From Pyxidicoccus trucidator (GTDB lineage: Bacteria > Myxococcota > Myxococcia > Myxococcales > Myxococcaceae), in contig NZ_JAAIXZ010000018.1 of NCBI RefSeq assembly GCF_010894435.1, forward strand, positions 127,164 through 191,163: a stretch of DNA of 64,000 nt, read 5' to 3'. This document shows, one piece after another, positions 1 to 8,001 of this stretch. The notes beneath the pieces were generated by a model. That model saw only the letters and a list, made by a program, of their open reading frames with translations. It made no database searches and was not told where the DNA came from. Numbering within the stretch: position 1 is the first letter of the stretch; each line of letters opens with the position of its first letter. Both the position numbers and the translations under genes were made by a program.

Positions 1-470
1 ACGTTGCGCACCAGGCCCACGTAGATCTTCGGCGTGAGGCCAAAGGAGGCCTGGTCCCCGAAGCCCACGCCCGGCTGCTTCATCACCGGCTGGCCGTCCT
101 TGATGAGCGTCACCTCGATGCCGCCCGGCGTGTGGATGTTGTTGGCGACATCAATCTCGTTGGACTCGGTGCTCAGGCCCGTCTGCATCAGCTCGTAGTC
201 CTGCTCGATCTGGTTGAGGGCGTAGATGCTGCCCTCGTTGACGCTCATGGGCAGCACGCCGCTGGCGCCGCCGCCCCACGACACCGCCACCTCCGTCTCC
301 ACCGTATAGGTGAAGTTGTGGTAGCCATTGAAACCCACCCGGCTGATGACCTGCCACGCGGTGGGCGGCAGGGCGGTGAGGTCGGCGCGGCGGTTCTTGA
401 GGAACACCAGGACGCTGCCGTCCTTGTTGTCCGAGAGGTTCTGGTACGTCACCTTGATGTCATTGGCCAT
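1..470 (-). CDS. Hypothetical soluble protein, 3' end cut by window edge
   Basis: The reading frame starts with ATG at 468-470, preceded on the minus strand by a good ribosome site (GAGGAG, 9 nt upstream), and runs off the left edge after 156 residues. The N-terminus reads MANDIKVTYQNLSDN and has no signal peptide or membrane segment. The sequence is polar and rich in Asn, Gly and Val, with alternating hydrophobic residues typical of a beta-rich fold. I do not recognise the family and assign no function. The complete codon bias of the GC-rich third position supports real coding. The C-terminus is outside the window. Confidence 0.8.
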   Translation of the reverse strand, partial: MANDIKVTYQNLSDNKDGSVLVFLKNRRADLTALPPTAWQVISRVGFNGYHNFTYTVETEVAVSWGGGASGVLPMSVNEGSIYALNQIEQDYELMQTGLSTESNEIDVANNIHTPGGIEVTLIKDGQPVMKQPGVGFGDQASFGLTPKIYVGLVRN

Positions 471-573
471 GGGTCTGCTCCTCGTGTGGTGTGATTGGGA
501 ATGATTGCGCCAGGCCTGCTGGAGGAACCGTGAATCCCCCGCCCACGGCCCGTTGCACTCTCTTGGACTCGCG

Positions 574-596
574 CCGGAAACCCGTGTGATTTCCGG
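574..596. repeat. CCGGAAA/TTTCCGG inverted repeat
   Basis: CCGGAAA (574-580) and TTTCCGG (590-596) form a 7-bp inverted repeat with a 9-nt loop; TTTCCGGAAA at 590-599 is itself a palindrome. It lies 21 bp past the stop of the sigma factor gene and about 100 bp upstream of the partial gene's start. It could be a weak terminator or an operator; the sequence does not decide. Confidence 0.35.
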
Positions 597-616
597 AAAG
601 CTTTAGCGGCGTGGAT

Positions 617-1342
617 TCATCGCCGACGCTTGCCGCCGCGGGCCGGGGAGCCGCGCCGCGACGAGCTCTTCCCGCGGCCGGCCCCGGTGGTGGACCGCCT
701 GCTCCTCAGCGTCACGCGCAAGATGCTGTAGGCGTGCTGGATGCGCTTGCGGACGTTGCAGTTCGTCAAGCCCAGGTGCGAGGCGATGTCGTCATAGGGC
801 ATGTCCTGCAGGAAGCGCATCACGGCGGGCTCACGCAGGTGCGGAGGCAGCGCCAGGATGTTGCCCCGCAGCTGGCTGCCCAGCTCTCCCATCAGCAGCG
901 CGACCTCGGGCGAAGACGCGCCAGGCAGGAGTCCACCGGACTCGGCCCACGCGTCTTCCTCCAAGGAGGGAGTGTCCTGATAGCGCCGACGGACACGGTA
1001 GACGTCCACGCAGACGTTGTGGAGCACCCGCCCCAGCCAGGCCTTCTCATTGGCGATGTGACTGGCATGGCGTGGAAAGCTCTCACACGCACGGAGCATC
1101 GCGGCGCCGAGGGCGTCCTCCGCGTCGACCCGGTTGCCATTCATCAACCGCAAACTCTGACTGAAGAGGTAGTCCCGGTGGCGCTGCCAGATCGCCCAGA
1201 AACGTTCACGCACATTCGCGGTTACGAGGTGCAAGGCAGAAACCCGGGGATGGCCGAAGATCCGGCTGTATCCCCAGGACGAAGCATCCCGGAAACCGTG
1301 AATCCTTTGACAACTGGTGTACGGGCCCCTCTGGCGGCTCAC
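617..1342 (-). CDS. ECF-like sigma-70 family RNA polymerase sigma factor
   Basis: Small sigma factor with region 2 (around residues 50-115: RERFWAIWQRHRDYL, DAEDALGAAMLRA, KAWLGRVLHNVCVDVYR) and a region 4 helix-turn-helix (around 165-210: LPPHLREPAVMRFL, DMPYDDIASHLGLT, NVRKRIQHAYSIL). The C-terminal 30 residues are Arg/Ser/Gly-rich. Family role: directs RNA polymerase to a small regulon. The start is uncertain. The long frame begins with GTG at 1342 but has no ribosome site, and the first ~36 residues look non-conserved; TTG at 1234 or GTG at 1213 would give a normal ECF N-terminus. No anti-sigma factor lies next to it, unlike the sigma factor at 12639. Confidence 0.85.
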   Translation of the reverse strand: MSRQRGPYTSCQRIHGFRDASSWGYSRIFGHPRVSALHLVTANVRERFWAIWQRHRDYLFSQSLRLMNGNRVDAEDALGAAMLRACESFPRHASHIANEKAWLGRVLHNVCVDVYRVRRRYQDTPSLEEDAWAESGGLLPGASSPEVALLMGELGSQLRGNILALPPHLREPAVMRFLQDMPYDDIASHLGLTNCNVRKRIQHAYSILRVTLRSRRSTTGAGRGKSSSRRGSPARGGKRRR

Positions 1343-1432
1343 AAATCCGCGCGGGCGACGTCTACTGGGAGCCCCGGCAACCCGGCGCGCTCTTCCTACT
1401 CCACCGCGCGGTCAACGAAACGAGACAAGCCA

Positions 1433-1570
1433 ATGTCCATCCCCCTCATCTGCGGCCTGGGCGCGCTCATCCTCGCCATCCTCCATGCCATCAACGGCCG
1501 CTCGTCGCTGTGGCTGGCCATCGGCCTGCTGGCGCTCGGCATGGTGCTGCCCTCCGTCCGCTGGCGGTAG
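1433..1570 (+). CDS. Small two-helix membrane protein (45 aa)
   Basis: Short frame starting MSIPLICGLGALILA and ending VLPSVRWR. It has two predicted hydrophobic helices (about residues 3-18 and 24-40) separated by the polar turn NGRSS, and a basic C-terminus, the pattern of small inner-membrane proteins. The ribosome site is poor (GAGACAAG). It is divergent from the sigma factor and converges on the chitinase gene with 30 bp between stops. No function can be assigned. The opposite-strand frames here look like shadows. Confidence 0.5.
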   Translation: MSIPLICGLGALILAILHAINGRSSLWLAIGLLALGMVLPSVRWR

Positions 1571-1600
1571 GAGGGCAGCACCCGGCTCCGGAGCGAGTGA

Positions 1601-3013
1601 CTACAGCGGCTCCAGCAGGAACTGCTGGCAGTCGTTGTTGGACCACACCCACTGCTGGAGGATGGTGCCGTTGCCGCTGCTCCAGCAGTTGGCCACGTCC
1701 AGCACCTTGCCGCTGTGCCGCGCCTCCAGCCGGTGGTAGCCGTTGCCCAGCGACACGGCCCGGAACTGCTGGTTGGCGCCACCGCCATAGCCCCACTGGT
1801 GCAGGCGTGCGCCGTCGGCGGTGCTCACCTCGGCGATGTCCAGCGCCTTGCCGCTGTAGCGAGAGATGAAGCGCGCGTAGCCGCTGTCCGTCGGCTCCAT
1901 CACCCACTGCTGGCTGGTGCCGGAGTGGCAGTCCCACTGGTGGATGGTGGCCCCGTCCGCGCTGCTCGGGCCGTCGATGTCCACGCACCTGCCGGTCAGC
2001 TTGTTCACCAACCGGTACGCGGTGCCACCCGACGACTGCAGCACCTGGGCGATGGCGCTCAGCAGCGACGTGGCCCCCTGCGTGTCCTGGGTCAGCTCCC
2101 AGATCATCACGCCCCCGCCCTGCTGGAGCCCCAGCCGCGCCTTCGCCTGGAGGGTGGGAATGCCGTTGTAATAGACGTCGCCGACGTTGTCCTTCCACGG
2201 CGCCTGCGAGTCCCACGCGACGAGCTGCGAGTAGGCGACGTAGGACGACGGCGAGCGCCCGTAGAACGGAACGCCCAGCACCGCCTTGGACCGGGGCAGC
2301 CCACGGCCCACCCAGTAGTTCAGCGCCTGGACGGCGAAGTCATACGTCGAGTGGGGCTGGCCGCCGTCGTAGGCCATGATGTTGAGGAAGTCCAAGTCGC
2401 CGAACGCCGACGCGGGGATGCCCTCGCCGTAGTAGCCGTTGGCGACGACGGCGGCGGTGAGCAGCTTGCCCCGGCTGTGCATCGCGGCGCCCAGCTCGCG
2501 CGCCAGCGCGCCGAAGTTCTGCGCGGAGGCACCGGGCTCCGGGTACTCCCAGTCCAGGTCCACGCCGTCCAGCCCGGCCGCGTTCACGAAGGCCACCAGC
2601 GTGTTGACGAAGTTGGTGCGCGCGCCGGCGTTGGCGGCCATCTGCTCGAAGGCGCTGTCGTTGCCGTCGTTCCAGCCGCCCACCGCGATGAGCACCTTCA
2701 CGCCCCGGGCATGCGCGGCCTGCACCAGCGCGCGCAGCCGGGCATCGCCGCTGCTCACCCCGGTGAGCCCGCCCTGCGCCGTGGGCAGCGCGAAGGCGTA
2801 GTTGATGTGGGTCAGCTTGTCGTACTGGATGGCGTTGACGTCGCCGGCCCAGGTGGGGAAGTAGCCAACCACGCGCGTCGCCAGCGCGTCGCCTTCCGCC
2901 GTGCCCACCGGCTCGTCGGCGGAAGCGTCGGGCGGCCCGGAGCAGGCCAGCAGGGTGGCGAGGCACGCGGCCCCGAGCGACAGCGGCTTCCAATGAGAGG
3001 CATTGAGGGACAT
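1601..3013 (-). CDS. GH18 chitinase lipoprotein with C-terminal ricin-type lectin domain
   Basis: Predicted to hydrolyse chitin beta-1,4-GlcNAc links outside the cell. Residues 1-24 form a lipoprotein signal (LLAC, Cys24). The GH18 barrel spans about 47-340, with the diagnostic DxxDxDxE motif as DGVDLDWE (acid/base Glu156) and the SxGG-like strand as IAVGGWN. After about residue 345 there are three ricin-B/CBM13 repeats with QxW-type ends (QQW, QQF, QQF), expected to bind carbohydrate. I chose the ATG at 3013 because it begins a clear signal peptide and follows GGAAGGAAT; an upstream in-frame start at 3055 would lie inside the preceding gene. It starts 32 bp after the GH16 stop, so the two are probably cotranscribed. 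Confidence 0.93.
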   Translation of the reverse strand: MSLNASHWKPLSLGAACLATLLACSGPPDASADEPVGTAEGDALATRVVGYFPTWAGDVNAIQYDKLTHINYAFALPTAQGGLTGVSSGDARLRALVQAAHARGVKVLIAVGGWNDGNDSAFEQMAANAGARTNFVNTLVAFVNAAGLDGVDLDWEYPEPGASAQNFGALARELGAAMHSRGKLLTAAVVANGYYGEGIPASAFGDLDFLNIMAYDGGQPHSTYDFAVQALNYWVGRGLPRSKAVLGVPFYGRSPSSYVAYSQLVAWDSQAPWKDNVGDVYYNGIPTLQAKARLGLQQGGGVMIWELTQDTQGATSLLSAIAQVLQSSGGTAYRLVNKLTGRCVDIDGPSSADGATIHQWDCHSGTSQQWVMEPTDSGYARFISRYSGKALDIAEVSTADGARLHQWGYGGGANQQFRAVSLGNGYHRLEARHSGKVLDVANCWSSGNGTILQQWVWSNNDCQQFLLEPL

Positions 3014-3045
3014 GGGGGATTCCTTCCAGCGGAGGGAGGGGAGCA

Positions 3046-4311
3046 TCAGCGCCACTGGTAGACGCGGACCCAGTCGACTTCCAGCTGCTGCGGCGTCTGG
3101 CGGATGAGGTCCAGCGTGGACTGCGGCACGCCGTAGTAGGGCGTGGCCGCGCCGTTCGCGCCGAACGGGTAGGTGCCGCCGACCGCCAGGTTCAGGATGA
3201 TGAAGTAGGGCCGGTCATACACCCAGGCGCCGTACCGCTCGACCTCGGCGCGCGTCACCGTCTTCACCAGCGCGCCGTCGATGAACCACTTGATGTCCGC
3301 GGTGGAGAACTCCGTGCGGTACACGTGCCAGTCGCTGACGGGGCTGCTCGGGAAGAACTGGCCGTTGATGGGCGTGTTGCCGGAGTACCCGGGGCCATGC
3401 AGCGCGCCGGAGGTCCAGTTCCCGTAGCCGACGTTCTCCATGATGTCGAGCTCACCGCAGGCGGGCCAGCCCACCTGGCCGATGTTGTTCCCGAGGAGCC
3501 AGAACGCCGGCCACAGGCCCGGGCCCACCGGCATCTTGAGGCGCGCCTCGATGCGGCCGTGGCCGAACTCCCGCAGGCCAGCGCTCTCCAGGCGGCCCGA
3601 GGTGAAGGGATAGCCGTTGTTCCACTCGTTGCGCGCGATGAGCTTCAGCGTGCCGTTGCTCACCTGCACGTTGTTCGGCGAGCTGGTGTACTGCTGCTGC
3701 TCGCTGTTCACATGGACGCCGGTGTTGTGGGACCAGTTGGACGTGTTGACGCTGTTGCCGTCGAACTCGTCACTCCAGACCTGCACCCAGCCGCCACCGC
3801 CGCCGATGGCGGCCCAGGTGAACGACTCCCAGCACCCGCCGACGGCCGCACGGCTGGCATACAGCGGCGCGGAGGCGCCACGCTCCAGGTCCGCGGACAC
3901 GAACAGCCCGTTGCTCCGGGCCTTCAGCGCGATGGAGCCATTGCCCAGCTCCACCCACTCGAACCGCTCCCAGTCCTGGATGCCAGGCCGGTTGGCGACG
4001 AGCTGTCCGCCCAGGTTCGTGTCTGCCGACACGTACAGGCCCGAGCCGGTGGCGCGCAGCGCGATGGAGCCGCTCCCCGCGTCCACCACCTGGAACTGCT
4101 CCCAGCCCTGCACCGTCGCGCGGTTCGCCACCAGGGGCGCGGTGGCCCCCAGGTTCTGGTCCGCCGACACGTACTGCTGCGACGCGCAGGCCCGCAGCCA
4201 GATGGTCTGCCCGACAGGCGCCGCCACTGCCTCCAGACTCAGAAGAAAGCACCCGGCGGCGAGCGCCAGCATCCAGCGGCTCGCAGCCACACTCCTCGAA
4301 TTCGAGGCCAT
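3046..4311 (-). CDS. GH16 endo-beta-1,3-glucanase with N-terminal beta-trefoil-like repeats
   Basis: Secreted glycoside hydrolase family 16 enzyme, probably laminarinase-type, acting on beta-1,3-glucans such as fungal wall glucan. It has a signal peptide (residues 1-31, ending AVAA). Three repeats of about 45 aa follow, each with [YF]VSAD, then ANR/ASR and WE[QRS]F; this fascin-like/actin-crosslinking beta-trefoil pattern probably binds glycans. The GH16 domain covers about 175-421, with catalytic motif ELDIME (nucleophile and acid/base Glu). Ribosome site GGGGAGG lies just before ATG 4311. It is upstream of the chitinase gene in the same direction, making a fungal-cell-wall-degrading unit. 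Confidence 0.93.
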   Translation of the reverse strand: MASNSRSVAASRWMLALAAGCFLLSLEAVAAPVGQTIWLRACASQQYVSADQNLGATAPLVANRATVQGWEQFQVVDAGSGSIALRATGSGLYVSADTNLGGQLVANRPGIQDWERFEWVELGNGSIALKARSNGLFVSADLERGASAPLYASRAAVGGCWESFTWAAIGGGGGWVQVWSDEFDGNSVNTSNWSHNTGVHVNSEQQQYTSSPNNVQVSNGTLKLIARNEWNNGYPFTSGRLESAGLREFGHGRIEARLKMPVGPGLWPAFWLLGNNIGQVGWPACGELDIMENVGYGNWTSGALHGPGYSGNTPINGQFFPSSPVSDWHVYRTEFSTADIKWFIDGALVKTVTRAEVERYGAWVYDRPYFIILNLAVGGTYPFGANGAATPYYGVPQSTLDLIRQTPQQLEVDWVRVYQWR

Positions 4312-4411
4312 TCAGTCCTCCCCGTGGCCCACGATGCGAGCCAGGGGGTTGGCGCGGCACGTAGGCGTGGAACTCCGTTAGCACGGGGAAAGCCTGAATT
4401 GGCAATCTTTG

Positions 4412-4428
4412 TTTCTCTTCTGGAGAAA
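4412..4428 (-). terminator. Short hairpin after CotH-like gene
   Basis: TTTCTC (4412-4417) and GAGAAA (4423-4428) pair across a 5-nt loop directly past the minus-strand stop at 4430. It is A/T-richer than its surroundings. The stem is only 6 bp, so termination is uncertain. Confidence 0.3.
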
Positions 4429-4429
4429 G

Positions 4430-6049
4430 TCAGGGCGCGGTGGACAGTTGTGCGTCGAGGAAGACCCAGCGCAGGGTGAGCCACTCGCGCAGGTACGTCA
4501 CCTCCTCGTCGAAGGTGGTGTAGTCCGTCCGGAAGGACCAGAGCGGAAAGTTGCGGTACTGCTCCCCCCACCGGAGCTCGTCCCTGCGGGCGCTCGGGCC
4601 CACCTCCTGGGCCATCGCGTCGAGCCGCGCGTGGAGGAGCGCCGGGGCCAGGTCCGTGTAGAGGGCGGCCTTGAGCCGGGCGCGGAGCGGCGCGGAGAAG
4701 GTGGGCTCGGCGAGGATGCGCCCGAACATCCCGTTCTCCGCGCCCGTGTCGAGCGCGGCGGTGGGCCTCAGACGCTGCGTCTTCCACGTCTGTCCGAAGG
4801 TGCCGTCCAGGTCCCAGGGGATGTAGCGCCAGGGGCCGCCCTGGGGGTCATGGTAGTGGTAGGCGTTCTTGATGTCCGAGTCGATGGCCACCAGCAGCGT
4901 GACGAAGGCCCACCAGTCCGCGTAGTCGCGCAGGCGGATGCGCTGGGGCCCCTGGGCGCGGAACTCCTCGTCGCTGGCGGTGGCGACGAAGGTGACCAGG
5001 GCATCCAGGTCGTCGAACGCGCCCGGCTCTCCCGCCTCGGGCTTGCCGTCCTGCTTCTCGAAGCCGAGGTGCGGGTTGCGCTTGGGCACGCCGTCCGCGT
5101 CCACCAGCTTGAAGTTCGCGGCCCCCGTGTCCGCCTTGTAGAGGTTGCCGTTCCGGCTCAGCCCCTGCGCGGCCATCAGGTGTTTGTTCACATGGTCGGC
5201 CACCGTGTAGAGCCCGTGGTAGGCGCCGTCGAGGAACACCACCGCGCTGAAGGTCTTCACCTGGAGGGCTTCGGGTGAGAGCCGACCCCACAGCTCGAAG
5301 CCCAGCCTCGCGCGCAGGTAGGAGTTGTCATTGAAGGTGTTGATGAGCACCAGCGAGCGCCGCTGCGTGAAGCCGCCCCCCAGCTCGGGCTCGTTGAACA
5401 GGTCCTCCTCGGTGAACTTCACGGTGTAGCTGTTCTTGGGGAAGGCCAGCGAGCTGCTCCCGCGCAGCTTGCCCTCGGCGGCATGCGTGTGGCCCCGGTA
5501 CGTGACGGCGATGGGGACATGCGCGTCGGGATTCATCTGCGAGGCGCCCTGGATGTGGACCACCGGGAGCCCGTACTCCTCGGTGTAGCGGCTCAGGTCC
5601 ACCACCGGGACGTTGCCGGGGTCCGCCCAGTTGTCCGCCACGCCAATCTTCACCGTGCCCTCCTCTCCTCCGGGCGCGCGGAGCTTGAGCGTGTACACGG
5701 CGGCCTGGTCCAGCGCTGGCGTCCAGTGCAGCGTCGCCGTGTGCTTGTCGTAGCGGGCCCCACGCGGCAGCGACTCGATGCGGAAGGCCGCGCCGCGAGC
5801 GCGCCGGCCGGAGGCGCAGGAGACGGTCAGCGTGAGGGGCTCGCCCTCCTTCAGCCAGTGCGGGCCTCCCGCTGTTGGAGTGCAGCGTGGCTTGTCACGC
5901 TTCTGCTCGGCGCCGTCCGGAGCCGCGTCCTCCGCGGGGAGGACTTCCTCCGGAGCGTCCAGGACACCGGCCTCCTGCACACCGCACCCGGACCCTCCCA
6001 GCAGCAGAACGGCCACCAACCCGCGCACCACGCTCGCTCGCGCCATCAA
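4430..6049 (-). CDS. CotH-like kinase-fold lipoprotein
   Basis: 539-aa CotH family protein. CotH proteins have a degenerate kinase fold, and Bacillus CotH phosphorylates spore-coat proteins. A lipoprotein signal is seen at residues 1-22 (LLLGGSGC). Residues about 60-130 look like an Ig-like domain (TLHWTPALDQAAVYTLKL). The CotH domain follows: LRGSSSLAFPKNSY around 195-210, RRSLVLINTFNDNSYLR, AVVFLDGAYHGLYTVADHVNK, and the metal-binding YIPWDLDGTFG near residue 425. ATG 6049 follows GGGAGGAA. In a myxobacterium an extracellular or spore-coat role is plausible but is inference. It stands alone between two hairpins. Confidence 0.88.
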   Translation of the reverse strand: MMARASVVRGLVAVLLLGGSGCGVQEAGVLDAPEEVLPAEDAAPDGAEQKRDKPRCTPTAGGPHWLKEGEPLTLTVSCASGRRARGAAFRIESLPRGARYDKHTATLHWTPALDQAAVYTLKLRAPGGEEGTVKIGVADNWADPGNVPVVDLSRYTEEYGLPVVHIQGASQMNPDAHVPIAVTYRGHTHAAEGKLRGSSSLAFPKNSYTVKFTEEDLFNEPELGGGFTQRRSLVLINTFNDNSYLRARLGFELWGRLSPEALQVKTFSAVVFLDGAYHGLYTVADHVNKHLMAAQGLSRNGNLYKADTGAANFKLVDADGVPKRNPHLGFEKQDGKPEAGEPGAFDDLDALVTFVATASDEEFRAQGPQRIRLRDYADWWAFVTLLVAIDSDIKNAYHYHDPQGGPWRYIPWDLDGTFGQTWKTQRLRPTAALDTGAENGMFGRILAEPTFSAPLRARLKAALYTDLAPALLHARLDAMAQEVGPSARRDELRWGEQYRNFPLWSFRTDYTTFDEEVTYLREWLTLRWVFLDAQLSTAP

Positions 6050-6105
6050 TTCCTCCCAGGGCAGGGAGGGTGGGCGTGGGAAGTCTCACCAGCCATTGCC
6101 CCCAG

Positions 6106-6147
6106 GCGTGTCGGGCCTGTGCTGCCGCGCACAGGCCCGGGACACGC
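6106..6147 (-). terminator. Long GC hairpin after MFS transporter gene
   Basis: Nested inverted repeat: GCGTGTC (6106-6112) with GACACGC (6141-6147), and GGGCCTGTGC (6113-6122) with GCACAGGCCC (6129-6138), with a 6-nt loop and a 2-nt bulge. It lies between the MFS gene stop (6237) and the CotH-like start (6049), both on the minus strand. No U-tract follows, so it may work with Rho or as an RNA-stabilising hairpin. Confidence 0.55.
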
Positions 6148-6236
6148 ACGCGGCGCACACCTTTGAAGACAGGTGCGTCTGGAGTTCAGCGCCGGGACAG
6201 CCCGTGGAGGGACATGAGCCGCTGCTCAGTGCCGGG

Positions 6237-7484
6237 TCAGGACTTCACCGTGGAGGGAGGCGGACTGCCTGCCGGTTGACGCCCGCGCAGCGACGCCGCC
6301 ACCACCAGGGACAGGCCCGCGGCGGCGACGCCGCTCACGAAGGGCGCACCCGGAGAGATGGACGAATAGAGGAAGCCGCTCCACACCGGACCCACCACCC
6401 GCGCGAGTCCCCCCGCGGACTGGGCGATACCCAGCACGCCGCCCTGCATGTCCGGCCCGGCCAGCGCGGAAGCCAGGCTCGCGAGCACCGGCTGGAGCAT
6501 GCCCATGCCCGTGCCCACCAGCAGCATGGCGACGACGAGCAGGGCGGGATGGGGCGCCAGGGCAATGCACGCCAGCCCCGCGCCCATGAGCGTGGCGCCC
6601 AGCAGCACGAGCGTGAGGCCTCGCGCCACGCGCGTCAGCCAGCCGATGGCGAAGGCCTGCAGCACGAAGGTCATCAGCCCCATCAACGCAAACAGACGCC
6701 CCACCTCGCGCTCCCCCCAGCCGAACCGCTCCTGGGCCAGCAGCCCGAAGGACACCTGCAGGTTCGTCATCCCGAAGAAGGTGAGGAAGAAGAGCGCGAG
6801 CACCGGGGCGATGCCCGGCTGGGCCAGGGCCTGGACCAGCCGCACCCGGGGCCGGCCCGGTGTGGCGGGTTCGCTCGCGAGGCCATGGCGCGGATGCGTC
6901 TCCGGGAAGAGGAGGAAGACACCCAGCATCGCCGCCGCCGCGAGCACCGCCGCGGCGAGCGGAGGCGCCCACTCTCCCCAGACATGGAGCTGGCTGCCGA
7001 TGACGGGCCCCAGCACCATGCCCAGTCCGATTCCGGCGCCCACGCGGCCCAGCCCCGCGGCCCGGGACTTGGCGTCCGTCACGTCCGCCACGGCGGCCTG
7101 GCAGGCGGCCAGGTTGCCCGCGGTGGCGCCCGCCAGCAGCCGCGACGCGAAGAGCACGGGCAGCAGGTGGACGTGGGTGGCGTACGCGAAGAGGGCCATT
7201 GAAATGGCGTTGCCCAGCAGGCTCAGCAGGATGACGGGGCGGCGGCCCACGCGGTCCGACAGGCGCCCCAGCACGGGCGTGGCCACCAGCTGCGCGGAGG
7301 AGAACAGCGCGAGCAACACGCCCGCCGTCGTGGCCGAGCCACCCATGGACTCCACGTAGAAGGGCAGCAGCGGGATGATGAGCCCGAAGCCCACCAGGTC
7401 CAGGAACACGGTGATGAAGACGAGCGCCCGCACCCGGCGCTGGACGGCGATGGGCACGGGCTGCGCTGGCGAAGGCACGTCCAT
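6237..7484 (-). CDS. MFS drug-efflux-type transporter (TetA/Bcr-like)
   Basis: 415-aa inner-membrane proton-driven transporter of the 12-helix major facilitator superfamily. Helix 1 carries FLDLVGFGLIIPLLPFY, typical of TetA-like proteins. The loop 2-3 signature is GRLSDRVGRRPV, and the antiporter motif C region is GIGLGMVLGPVIGS. A loop of about 30 polar residues separates the two six-helix halves (HPRHGLASEPATPGRPR). The substrate cannot be deduced. ATG 7484 was taken as start, though no clear ribosome site precedes it. It is divergent from the small gene at 7553. Confidence 0.9.
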   Translation of the reverse strand: MDVPSPAQPVPIAVQRRVRALVFITVFLDLVGFGLIIPLLPFYVESMGGSATTAGVLLALFSSAQLVATPVLGRLSDRVGRRPVILLSLLGNAISMALFAYATHVHLLPVLFASRLLAGATAGNLAACQAAVADVTDAKSRAAGLGRVGAGIGLGMVLGPVIGSQLHVWGEWAPPLAAAVLAAAAMLGVFLLFPETHPRHGLASEPATPGRPRVRLVQALAQPGIAPVLALFFLTFFGMTNLQVSFGLLAQERFGWGEREVGRLFALMGLMTFVLQAFAIGWLTRVARGLTLVLLGATLMGAGLACIALAPHPALLVVAMLLVGTGMGMLQPVLASLASALAGPDMQGGVLGIAQSAGGLARVVGPVWSGFLYSSISPGAPFVSGVAAAGLSLVVAASLRGRQPAGSPPPSTVKS

Positions 7485-7552
7485 GTGGCGATGATTGACG
7501 CCAGCGGGCGCCCAGGGAATTTCTAATCGCGCGCGAGCGGGGCGACTGACCG

Positions 7553-7798
7553 ATGAACCTCATCGAGCCGATGATGCTGGCCGGGGCGGTGCTGGGCGCC
7601 GCGGTGGGCGCGACGCTGGGCTTCTCCGCGGGCGCGCTGTGGGGCCTCGGCGGGTTGGTGGCCGGCGTCGTGCTGGGGGCCCTGGCAGGCCCCTTTCTCT
7701 TCATGTTCCTGGCGCTGCTCTTCGTCACCCTGCGCTACGGGCCGCGCCATACCCTGGGCCTGCTGCGCGAGCTTCGAGGCCCGCGCCCCAGGAGCTAA
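7553..7798 (+). CDS. Small Gly/Ala-rich membrane protein
   Basis: 81-aa frame, MNLIEPMMLAGAVLGAAVG..., made of two or three hydrophobic glycine-zipper-like segments (about residues 8-26, 29-48, 50-60) and a basic tail (RYGPRHTLGLLRELRGPRPRS). ATG follows GAGCGGGGCGA. It converges with the 68-aa gene on the other strand, overlapping by 4 bp. I do not recognise a family. Confidence 0.6.
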   Translation: MNLIEPMMLAGAVLGAAVGATLGFSAGALWGLGGLVAGVVLGALAGPFLFMFLALLFVTLRYGPRHTLGLLRELRGPRPRS

Positions 7799-8001
7799 CC
7801 AGGACGGCTCCAGCTCTTCGGCCAGTCGTCGAAGTCGCTGACGGCGTTGCCGTCGATGAGGAGCGAGTACATGGACTCCTCGGGGAAGTCGTTCAGGCGG
7901 ATGGTCAGCGTGTGCCCGTCCACCTGCGCCCGGAAGGGGTGGAGGGGGTCACTCGCCTTGGCCCAGCTCAGCTTCCGGGTCATCAGCTCGTCGGCAGTCA
8001 T
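7795..8001 (-). CDS. Small acidic protein, candidate immunity partner (68 aa)
   Basis: Begins MTADELMTRKLSWAKASDP and contains HTLTIRLNDFPEESMYSLLIDG, then DFDDWPKSWSRPG. It is acidic, has no signal peptide, and looks like a compact beta-sheet protein. Its ATG (7999-8001) overlaps the stop of the upstream gene by 4 nt, so the two are translationally coupled. The short acidic protein directly after a toxin-like C-terminus fits an immunity protein, but this is inference from layout only. Confidence 0.75.
   Translation of the reverse strand: MTADELMTRKLSWAKASDPLHPFRAQVDGHTLTIRLNDFPEESMYSLLIDGNAVSDFDDWPKSWSRPG

Noticed and set aside
1307..1312. TTGACA as a -35 element
   Set aside because: No -10 at 16-18 bp and it lies within the sigma-factor frame.
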